DNA from: Saturnia japonica
Lineage: Eukaryota; Arthropoda; Insecta; Lepidoptera; Saturniidae
Direction of reading: 5' to 3'
NCBI GenBank assembly: GCA_033032175.1
Contig: CM065312.1
Location: 7,874,001-7,938,000, forward strand
DNA: 64,000 bases
In this document: positions 1 to 9,200 of the stretch, in pieces
Layout of the letters: each line of letters starts with the position of its first letter
Position numbering within the stretch: position 1 is the first letter of the stretch
Made by a program: the position numbers and the translations under genes
The notes under the pieces: model-generated
Seen by the model: the letters and a program-made list of their open reading frames with translations, nothing else
The model's database searches: none
Told to the model about the DNA's origin: nothing

Positions 1-512
1 TACTAGTACTACTACTAGTATTACTAGTATATTACTATTAATCAAGCGAGGTAGTAGTGATTTATACGCAACGATATATATATTGATAAATCCGTTTCAG
101 TGTCTCTCTTTTGATTTGTCGTGTTTCAGAATCAGCCAGATAATATCCAGCTTCTGAAAGGTTTATAAGCTGGCATGATAGCGACTCCCAGCGATGGATT
201 GCCGATTTCTCGGTGGTTTTTGGATTGTACTGTGATTGCAACCATGCACAGTGCTGTTCCTTGCTACCGTAAACAAATAAAAAAGAGCAGATGACATTTT
301 TTTTATATTATTTTTTTTATTCTTGAACCTCACCGATGCGATGTTACCCAAGATGGTAATACGCTAAGCCTATCGGGACAACTGGCTCTCAAGTTAAGGT
401 GCCGGATCTCACCTATAAGTACTTGGTAACTAATTCTCAACTTAAGGGTGACAGCAAGCCAGGTGGGTAATAAAAATACCATATCACGATGCTATAGTTT
501 CACTATGATATT
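1..512. other. Left flank, no gene; short interspersed repeat
   Basis: No coding exon is seen. Bases 1-50 are a simple run of TACTAGTA-like triplets. About 140-290 resembles two other places in this window (8690-8785 in the other orientation, and 53470-53600): all share a head near CTGGCATGA, a CTCGGT motif and a TTGTACTGTG motif, so this is a dispersed repeat family. The last six bases (507-512) are the left target duplication of the Polinton-like element that follows. Confidence 0.5.
507..512. repeat. Left 6-bp target site duplication, GATATT
   Basis: GATATT sits directly outside the left end of the inverted-repeat element and recurs at 4987-4992 directly outside its right end. Six-base duplications are the hallmark of Polinton/Maverick integration. 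Confidence 0.8.
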
Positions 513-1724
513 AGTAGTGGGTTTTCACCGGTTCTAGCTCGCGACGACATTTTTGTCGCAAACTCACGATTTTCGTTTTCCGCCAACCGTTTTCTTTTAT
601 CTCTTACAGCTTCAGAGATAGTTTTCTGAATTCTACATCTACAATACCTTCTAATGACACTATTATCTTCGCGCGATAAAGATAAGAACTAGCTTGCTTT
701 GTTGCATCGTTTGATAATGAGGTAATTGACTAATACCTTGTGGTTTCAAGAAATAATAAACTGTTGGAATATCTTAATATATCACTTTATTGTATAAAAT
801 ATGTTTTAATTAAATGTGACATTATTATATGATTCTCCAAAGCATAACTATCAAACAATCGAACAAAATCATTCATAACACAAAACCTGTAATCATACAA
901 TATAAATATATTATACAGTACTCGTATGCATATACATATATTAAAATCCCATCTCATTACATTTCTACAACTTTCAGAGTTTAAATTATTATTACCACTC
1001 GCCGACCGCTGCCTCGGCCCCGCTCGCTGCGCTCGCTCGACTCGTGCGTTATGATTACAGTACCAACCTAACTTAACCAATCCAGTAACATTATCAACCA
1101 TTGAAAATTTAAATGTTAAATTGTACAATCTACCGACTGCGAGACTATCAGGTACCAGTAAATGACAACACATCTTTATTTTTGTTATATATCACTTTAT
1201 CATAAAAAATATGTTTTTAATAAATGTCACAATATTATATCATTCTCCAAAGTATGTATTACTATCAAACAATCGAACAAAATCATTCATAGTATGACCT
1301 GTAAACATATAGTATAAATATATTAAGCAATACTCGCTGCAAACAGAAGTGAAATCATTCTGTACTGTATGTAGGTATATTGAAATCCCATCTCCTTGCA
1401 TTTCTTTCTAGAAATAATTTGTGGTAACTCTTCGGTGGTCGTCCATATAAATCGAAATAATTTCCGAAACCGTTTCCATCAATATATATATAGCTATCCA
1501 ATGAGACCCCGGTTTTGTATCTGGATCTAAATTACTTATAACATATACTATGTGCTTGCACGTGTTTAGGTAAAAAACATAACTTATATACCTACATATT
1601 GCTAACGGAATGTGTTATTATAAATAACATGAGATTTTATTTATAGCGTTTTATTTAAATGACACATTACAATTTTATCTATTTCAATAACATTATCAAA
1701 CTTTGCGTAAACAATGTAATTGCT
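513..1724. repeat. Left terminal inverted repeat, about 1.21 kb
   Basis: It is the reverse complement of 3778-4986 with scattered mismatches. The inner limit is where GCAATTACATTG (right arm, 3779) stops matching its mirror at 1712-1724. The outer 19 bases match at 18 positions. The arm contains two partial copies of a protease 3' end and a GC-rich patch (about 1000-1055). Confidence 0.85.
787..1538 (-). pseudogene. Adenain-like cysteine protease remnant (left arm)
   Basis: This is the mirror copy of the protease sequence in the right arm. Read on the minus strand from 1538, the same motifs appear: a GSHW catalytic-histidine motif, an acidic YFD segment, an RRWDFN segment and an MNDFVRLFDS C-terminal segment. 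The C-terminal part occurs twice in tandem. The open frame at 787-1173 encodes 128 residues identical to those of its partner at 4326-4712. The rest is broken by stops and frameshifts. In Polintons and adenoviruses this family processes virion proteins during maturation. Here it is certainly not a working gene. Confidence 0.6.
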
Positions 1725-1928
1725 TAATAATTAATATTGTTTATATGTATTTTCTTCATTTAATGACTTCTGCAACAACACACGTAATATATGAATAAGT
1801 ATATTCATACTATATACCACAAGTAGAAAACAAATGAATATACATTAAAAAAACCACAGTTTAAAAAATATATATTAATATAAATGATTTGCTTACCTCT
1901 ACTGCAAATAATATTAATAACACACAGA

Positions 1929-2034
1929 ACTATTCGTTGAATTTATAAGTAGTATTACCGCTAAGACAGTGTAAATGAATAATTTTTAAGTGTTTAATGG
2001 AATTTATACCAAATTTTAAATATTAGTAATCTTG
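1929..2034 (+). repeat. Direct repeat upstream of the capsid remnant
   Basis: About 105 bases containing AAGTAGTATTACCGCTAAGA recur in the same orientation at 3564-3666. The two copies bracket the capsid pseudogene and lie inside the inverted repeats. They could be a shared upstream or promoter block, or the footprint of a tandem duplication with loss of the gene between copies. Confidence 0.75.
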
Positions 2035-2042
2035 CTTGTGGG

Positions 2043-3309
2043 TGCATTAAACCAGAGTTAGATTTATTTGCTTTACCGACTACACAAACAAGTATAGAAA
2101 ATGGATGGTGGATACATTATATACCAATTTCATCTCTTGCTGAAGACGGCCCCATCGAATTTAAAGTACCGGGAACTGGTGATGACTACATTGATTCATA
2201 TAAAAACTAAGATAATGAATCAAGACTCAACAAAGTTAACTCCACCAATAGTAGTGGCTCCAATAAATAATTGGATGCATTCACTATTTAGCCAACTAGA
2301 TGTTTATTAGAATCAAAAACTTGTATCACCACCGAATAATACATATGCCTATTGTGCTTATATAGAAAACTTATTAAATTATGGTTCTGATGCTAAAAAA
2401 TCTCATATGACGTGTGGGCTTTGGTATGAAGATACAGCTGGAAACGTGAATTCAACCTATGAGTCGAATGTGGAATTCACAAAACGACAAGATCAAGCAA
2501 GTGAAAGTAAAGAAATTGAAAGGATTGGACATTTACACGGTGATATATTTAATCAAGAGAACTTTCTGATCAACGGCGTTGAAATGTCTGTAAAAATGAT
2601 TCGTTCTCGGGGAACGTTTAACTTAATGTCTTCTTCAAATGATCTAAAGATTAAAGTATGTATTACAGATGCAACACTTATTGTTCGTCGAATACGTATA
2701 AATCCGACAGTTTTACTTGCACACCAAAAAGTTTTATTCTCTACTACAGCTAAATAACCTATAACTCGAACAGAAGTTAAGGTTTTAACAATACTATCAA
2801 GAGTACAGGGAAAAACACTTGACAATATTTTTCTAGGGAAAGTACCTAAATATGTATAGTTGGATTTATAAATAACACAGCATTTAATGGTAGTTTCACT
2901 AAAAATCCATTTAATTTTGAAAATTATGGTATTAATTCATTTTGTTTTTATATTGATGGTCAACAAATACCTTCGAAAACTTTACAACCATCATTCGAGA
3001 ATGATATTTTCACATTAGCCTATCATACGTTATTCTCGGAAACAGCTGTACATTTTTTAAATCAAGGTAACGCAATATCCAAGGAACAGTATGCTAAAGG
3101 TTACTGTCTATTAGCTTGCGAATTAACACCTGATTTATCGGCTAACTCATCGGGACATTGGAATCTTATACGACATAGTAGTGTGAGATTAGAAGTTCGT
3201 TTTGATTCAAATCTCTTACAAACTATCAACTGTATTGTATATGCTGGATGTTTATAATTTTATTGAAATTGATAGAAATCGTAATGTAAGCGTAGATTAT
3301 AGTAGCTAA
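2043..3309 (+). pseudogene. Polinton/adintovirus-type major capsid protein, decayed
   Basis: Read across three frames, the stretch covers what looks like the full length (about 420 codons) of an F54H12.2-like protein, the double jelly-roll capsid of Polinton-type viruses. Recognisable blocks in order are ELDLF near the start, a GPIEF block, NNWMHSLFSQLDV, YIENLLNYGSDAKKS, NGVEMSVKMIRS, VLLAHQKVLF, NPFNFENYGIN followed by DGQQIPSK, YAKGYCLLACELTPDL, and IEIDRNRNV close to the end. Breaks seen: a frameshift near 2200, in-frame stops at 2308-2310 and 2755-2757, and frameshifts near 2850 and 3250. The gene is dead. Its assignment rests on order and spacing of blocks recalled from the family, not on a search. 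Confidence 0.75.
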
Positions 3310-3777
3310 TTTTTAATTGTAATACTTTTAAGTTAAGATGTGTGAATTGAAATTAATTAAAATTAAAGATATATATATAAGTTATGTTTTTTATTTACAT
3401 CCCGCATTACTCTTTAAATATGAAGTTATAGGCTATAATATTACATTTAAGTACGAGCTATTTTACTGTGAAGGGTAATTATTGCGATTGCGTGATTCAA
3501 ATATGAATACATTACAAATAAAAAAAACATTTAAGTCGCTAATTTCATATGTAAGGACCTAATACTATTAGTTGAATTTATAAGTAGTATTACCGCTAAG
3601 ACAGTGTAAATGAATAATTTGTGTTTCAATGGAATTTATACAGAATTTAACATATTAGTAATCTTGTTCAACAATTTTTTAAGCAATATCAATAGAACAT
3701 AATTAAGAACATGCTTGATAATCATGTTATGGTGTTGAAATTTCTGATAAAATAACTCAATAAGTATGTAATTAAAA
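3310..3777. other. AT-rich interior of the element
   Basis: Between the capsid remnant and the right arm there is only AT-rich sequence plus the second direct repeat (3564-3666). No further viral gene is recognised. Confidence 0.5.
3564..3666 (+). repeat. Direct repeat downstream of the capsid remnant
   Basis: Second copy of the block at 1929-2034, in the same orientation, about 90 percent alike with a few small indels. Confidence 0.75.
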
Positions 3778-4986
3778 AGCAATTACATTGTTTACGCAGA
3801 GTTTGATAATGTTATTGAAATAGATAAAATTGTAATGTGTCATTTAAATAAAACGCTATAAATAAAATCCCATGTTATTTAATAACACATTCCGTTAGCA
3901 ATATATAGGTATATAAGTTATCTTTTTTACCTAAGCACATGCAAGCACCTATATATGTTATAAGTAATTTAGATCCAGATACAAAACCGGGGTCTCATTG
4001 GATAGCTATATATATATTGATGGAAACGGTTTCGGAAATTATTTCGATTTATATGGACGACCACCGAAGAGTTACCACAAATTATTTCTAGAAAGAAATG
4101 CAAGGAGATGGGATTTCAATATACCTACATACAGTACAGAATGATTTCACTTCTGTTTGCAGCGAGTATTGCTTAATGTATTTATACTATATGTTTACAG
4201 GTCATACTATGAATGATTTTGTTCGATTGTTTGATAGTAATACATACTTTGGAGAATGATATAATATTGTGACATTTATTAAAAACATATTTTTTATGAT
4301 AAAGTGATATATAACAAAAATAAAGATGTGTTGTCATTTACTGGTACCTGATAGTCTCGCAGTCGGTAGATTGTACAATTTAACATTTAAATTTTCAATG
4401 GTTGATAATGTTACTGGATTGGTTAAGTTAGGTTGGTACTGTAATCATAACGCACGAGTCGAGCGAGCGCAGCGAGCGGGGCCGAGGCAGCGGTCGGCGA
4501 GTGGTAATAATAATTTAAACTCTGAAAGTTGTAGAAATGTAATGAGATGGGATTTTAATATATGTATATGCATACGAGTACTGTATAATATATTTATATT
4601 GTATGATTACAGGTTTTGTGTTATGAATGATTTTGTTCGATTGTTTGATAGTTATGCTTTGGAGAATCATATAATAATGTCACATTTAATTAAAACATAT
4701 TTTATACAATAAAGTGATATATTAAGATATGCCAACAGTTTATTATTTCTTGAAACCACAAGGTATTAGTCAATTACCTCATTAACAAACGATGCAATGA
4801 AGCAAGCTAGTTCTTATCTTTATCGCGCGAAGACAATAGTATCATTAGAAGGTATTGTAGATGTAGAATTCAGAGAGCTATTTCTGAAGCTGTAAGAGAT
4901 AAAAGAAAACGGTTGGCGGGAATCGAAAGTCGTGAGTTTGTGATAAAAAAGTCGTCGTGAGCCAGAACCGGTGAAAACCCACTACG
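3778..4986. repeat. Right terminal inverted repeat, about 1.21 kb
   Basis: Inverted partner of 513-1724. It ends CCCACTACG at 4986 and is followed directly by GATATT. Confidence 0.85.
3965..4712 (+). pseudogene. Adenain-like cysteine protease remnant (right arm)
   Basis: From 3965 the frame shows a GSHWIAIYID block (catalytic His), YFDLYG (acidic residue) and RNARRWDFN, then a stop. In another frame come EYCLMY (candidate catalytic Cys) and GHTMNDFVRLFDS. A second copy of the C-terminal half (RRWDFN-like to MNDFVRLFDS) follows at about 4525-4712, separated by a GC-rich spacer at 4445-4503. The open frame 4326-4712 (128 residues) merges part of the spacer with this second copy and should not be read as a real protein. 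The arrangement looks like a tandem duplication of the protease 3' end that was later copied to the other arm. Confidence 0.6.
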
Positions 4987-4992
4987 GATATT
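4987..4992. repeat. Right 6-bp target site duplication, GATATT
   Basis: Matches 507-512 exactly. Confidence 0.8.
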
Positions 4993-5000
4993 TTCCTTCA

Positions 5001-5092
5001 CAGTAAGCTCAGGGTTACTCTATGAATTCGAACTAACGTCGATCGACGCAGTATCCTTACAGTCTACCACTGAACTATCATTGCTTGAAAAA
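5001..5092 (-). repeat. tRNA-derived SINE fragment
   Basis: On the minus strand this reads like a degenerate tRNA head: an A-box-like TAGTTCAGTGGTAGA (5063-5077) and a B-box-like AGTTCGAATTC (5024-5034). Related copies are at 7858-7965 (minus) and 16993-17110 (plus); all carry a shared GATCGACGC near the middle. Because the anticodon arm is not preserved, a functional tRNA gene is unlikely. Confidence 0.55.
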
Positions 5093-5990
5093 TAAATAAA
5101 CAAATATGTAATGTTGCTTATATAGATACTTTTCATGCTTTACAATGTCTAAAACATAATTTTAATCTTCCCGCATTGTATAACTAACGCCCCTAAAAAT
5201 ATGTACGAAATGATAAACTGATAAATTGTATCTTTACATCCTGATAGGATAAACAACTCCATTATTCTATATTTCGTCGAGTTTGCGATGTTGAAAGGGG
5301 TGTATAAAGTTCATTGCAAAATAAGTTTACACTTTTCTGAACTTGACATTAATAATGTATGGAAGCAAATAATTTAACGCAATATCACGTGACTTTGTGT
5401 AAAGTGTGAGAACGGTGATTGATTTCCAATGATAAGAAGTTATCTATATTAATAAATCTGTAGTACTGTCTGTACATTTTTTATAATACTCATTCACTTC
5501 TATTTTAAAGGTCTTCCTTCAGTAATATAACAAATAATTTTTTCCGAATTTAACTTAAAACCGGCTTGACCAACGTGTATAAAATTTTGCACACGGGGTG
5601 TTGTCATTGCTCTATTTGTGTAATAAACGCGTTCTGAGTCACCAGGCACTCCTAGTGTTGTACAAAGTTAATTTTGTCACGAAAAAGTAAGATTCTGTTT
5701 CCATTATATTGAATGAACGTTACTAATAATTATATATCAGCATGTATGTCGTAAACATATTTACAAAATTTTGAAACGTAAACAAAGAATTATTTTTTAT
5801 TACGTTAAGTTACCTTTATATCGGAAGTCATTTTTTATTTATTTAAATATGATTTGTTTACATTTGATGAACTTACAATTTGATGTACGCACTTATGTCG
5901 TCTATAATAACGATATTATTACTTTAAATAATTTTATAACTATTTTATCCTGTTTAAATTTAAGTCTAATAAATTTTAGAACAAAAAATA
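5093..5990. other. Intron 2 of takeout-like gene C, AT-rich
   Basis: Between the SINE and the exon 2 donor on the minus strand no exon is recognised. The expected third exon (which in genes A and B carries a KGHYK or EGNYK motif) is not found here or further left, so it should lie beyond position 1, with the Polinton-like element inside the intron or just 3' of the gene. Confidence 0.45.
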
Positions 5991-5998
5991 ATACTTAC

Positions 5999-6218
5999 TC
6001 CACATCCAATACTTCACATTTTCTCAGACCAGTTGTTTTGCCTTCAAGAAACGTAACTTTGATTCCAGGAAGCTGTATAGGTAGTTCTTCAATAATAAAC
6101 GGGTCGAGAGATGGTACACCGAGTTGTGGTAAACCTTTTGAAAACTCTGGTATCGCATCCTGGGTTGCTTTAATTAAACACGCTGGCTCTGAACTATTAC
6201 AGGGATGAATAAAATCGG
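5999..6218 (-). CDS. Gene C exon 2
   Basis: Encodes about 73 residues from Pro27: the PCNSSEPAC disulfide loop, a PSLDPF block and a GLRKCEV block. It is preceded (minus strand) by an acceptor ending TTTCCACAG and followed by donor GTAAGTAT at 5998-5991. It is 6 nt shorter than exon 2 of genes A and B. Confidence 0.88.
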
Positions 6219-9200
6219 CTGTGGAAAGAAAATGAAAAGTAAAAAATAATTATCTTAAAATCAATTTACGAAAATCCTAATTCAGACTTATATGGTTTAC
6301 AATTAAATGTAATAATAACAGTTTGTAAGCATTCTACTAAAGGAAAAACCATGTAACATGTTGACACTGGATTCAACTAAAAGTGTGATTTTGGTCACAT
6401 ACAGTGTTAAGAATAATTTTTAGAAAATTATTGTAGTTATTATTTTGGTCAATTTATTTTGTAACCGAGGATTCATCAGTTTGACTTTGACAAAAAAAAA
6501 TAAAAACAACTATTTAACAAACTTGGCCAGTAAAACATTATTTAACAACAGACAATCGTTACGCCGCACGGGTCCCCGTGTTTGCCACTTGCCGCAAACT
6601 CAAACATCTAGAAACACTTTGGATAAAATAGGCAAACCAAAAATCGGTATACACACGTTTGCGAGTGTGCTATAATGTTTTGGATATGCAAGCATGTTTC
6701 GATTATAGAATCTGATTTAACTTATTTTCGAAAAAGGATAGGATACGGATAGATTGCCTATGAAGATAGTTTATAATTCACAGAAACCTTAACCATTTTT
6801 TTAGTTATTTATCGATTATTTATTTCGCGCATGCGATACTAACTACGCACAAACGTGTGGACGCATTGGAAGTGCATCCCGCGAGCTTCTTTTTGTGCAT
6901 TAAATATCGACTTAATTCGAATCGGCGGCAAACCAAGCCAAAGCATCACAAGACCTATTTACACGTTTGAATTTGTTGATGTTTATCGAAGCTTAGCAAG
7001 CGTGTGGGCACGGCTTTAAAGCCGTTTTTTTCCTTTTAAATCTATTTATTACAAAATAAATTGTTCGACAACTAAGTTCAGAAATTATTACCGTCATTTT
7101 TCTTTTCAAAGTATCATCGCCAATATGACAACTATATTTATTCAGTTAAAAAAATAATAATATATGATTACCACTCTTGCATGTATTCTTTTTATATTGC
7201 GTGTATATTGTACAATTACTGCAATACTGCATACCAATTAAATGATAAATTAACTACCTACGAAATAAAGTAAAAACCCGCTATTTATTCACTTCTATGA
7301 CGCATCTAATTAAACATTTAGTAGCCCTTGAGGAATTCTAAATTAGAAAATACACAATTAATATTAATTCGTTTAACTAGCTTAGTACGTTGTGTTTAAT
7401 ATTCGAGCTGGATTTTTAATCGACTAAAAAAAAAGACGAACGTTACTCAATTCGAATGTATTTTTTTATGTATGATCAGCCATAAATTCTTTATGCTGTT
7501 TCATCACGATGTTTTCTTTCATTAATTTTTTACTAAACTAAGTTAGCAAGCAAGCGTAAACCCCACCTGATGGTAAGCGGTTACCGTAGCTTATAGACGC
7601 TCGGGTAAAGGTTTCACTAGCGCGTTGCTACTTGGGACAGTCCGACTCGTGGAATACCTCCACACTACAGAAGATCGTAGCGAAATAAACTTGTGCTGTG
7701 ATTCTGCGGTGAGCAGGGTTTCCAAAGCTTCTTGGGGTAGGATATCTATGCTATTACAAACGTTCATAAGCTAAGGTAGCCGTTCACCATCAAGCGAGCC
7801 GCATTCTTGTTAGCCACCTTAGTGGTATAAAAATGGATTAAAAAATTCAAAGAGATTTCTTTCCCCGAAAGCTTGGACTCGATATAGGATTCGAACCTTA
7901 ATAGATCGACGCGATGTCTGAACAAGCGAAAACTAAGACATTATCGTTTCAAAGCAATGAAAACCTAGGCATATAATAAAATAACAATATTGAATCTACA
8001 TCAGGTTATTGATTATTTCTTATTTAAACTAAATTCAGAAAATGTTAAAAAATCTATAAAAAGCAAACATTATGCCGTTCTTAATACGACGACGGATCAA
8101 CAGATTGCGAAAGTGATGCTGCAAGTGGTTGACGTCACGTCAGTATCGTTAACGCTTACGAAAGCTGTGTGAGACCTTGACCTAGGTTCATGGGTGTATG
8201 TAGTGATAGTGATCATATGTTTACTCGCTTAAGTACTTTTGCTTATTTATTTTATTAATGACATATTATTTGATATGGTAAAGTAATATATCTGATGTGT
8301 TGACTAAGACGCTTCTGTGTTCGATATAATAATGTATTTGTAAGGTAAAACATAGAACATTTTTATTAAAAAAAACCGAATTAAATAACTTTTAAGGCTT
8401 ATAAACTAAATACCTAAACAAGGATGATGGACTAATGTTTCATGAAATTAATTTAATAGTAAAATTATTAAGTCCAGTCATACCATTTTGTAATAAAACT
8501 AATTCGAATGAAATTCTAAAAGCTTGGTGTTTAATTATTGCTTACTCATAGCTCACCAATTTCATTGGTACAGACCATCCGGAGGTTTTTAATCTTTTTC
8601 TTTATGGGTTAAGATTTCACAATATTATGCTCATGTAACGATTTGACCGAAGATGGTTTTTTATAGTAGCTCGGTAAATTAACGGCACGGTGTGTCCCTG
8701 ATGGTAAGTATAGTACAATTCAAACTCAACGGTGACCACCGAGAGATCGAATTCCATCGGGCGCCGCTGCCATACCGGTTAGCATAAATATCTCCTCACG
8801 TTAAGCTCGAAGGACTTGATGTCGTAAGAAGGAGGGAACACATTGGATGGGAGATGATTCCACATTTTCACAGTACGACAAAGATAAGACATAGAGAACT
8901 TGTTAATTCGAGCCGAGATGGAGGTTACTGTAAAAATGGGACTACGAAGCACAGCGCGTCTGGTTCTGTTGTGGACAGGAGAGGAGGGTAAAAGATTGAA
9001 TAGCTTTTCAGAATATTCACCATGATACAGATGATAGAACAGGCTCATCGAGGCAATGTTTTTGCTCAGCTGAAGCGGCTCAATGTATTTGTTAACGTCT
9101 GCATCATTAATAATGCCGGACTACTCGTCTCTGCAACCTGTCCAGAGCATCGAGCCGGTATTTTATGGATCCATTCGAGAAATGCGAACCAAACGGCCAA

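Larger units (their letters stand above)
513..4986. mobile_element. Compact Polinton/Maverick-like element, 4474 bp
   Basis: The element is bounded by a perfect 6-bp duplication (GATATT at 507-512 and 4987-4992). It has terminal inverted repeats of about 1.2 kb (513-1724 and 3778-4986) that begin AGTAGTGGGTTTTCACCGG on the left and CGTAGTGGGTTTTCACCGG read inward from the right. Known Polintons have 6-bp duplications, long inverted repeats and a 5' AG terminus; the left end fits. The arms carry decayed adenain-like cysteine protease sequence, and the centre carries a decayed major capsid gene of the Polinton/adintovirus (F54H12.2-like) type. No integrase, protein-primed DNA polymerase or packaging ATPase was recognised, so this is a deletion derivative that cannot move by itself. 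Autonomous relatives are typically 15-20 kb. Confidence 0.8.

Noticed and set aside
4326..4712. A real 128-residue gene present twice
   Set aside because: It spans a non-coding GC-rich spacer fused to a duplicated protease tail, and both copies lie in transposon inverted repeats.
5001..5092. A functional tRNA gene
   Set aside because: A- and B-box-like motifs are present, but the arms do not pair properly and the sequence recurs as a dispersed repeat.
5771..6208. Plus-strand 145-codon frame
   Set aside because: It is the antisense of gene C exon 2 and its intron; the minus strand carries the splice sites and family motifs.
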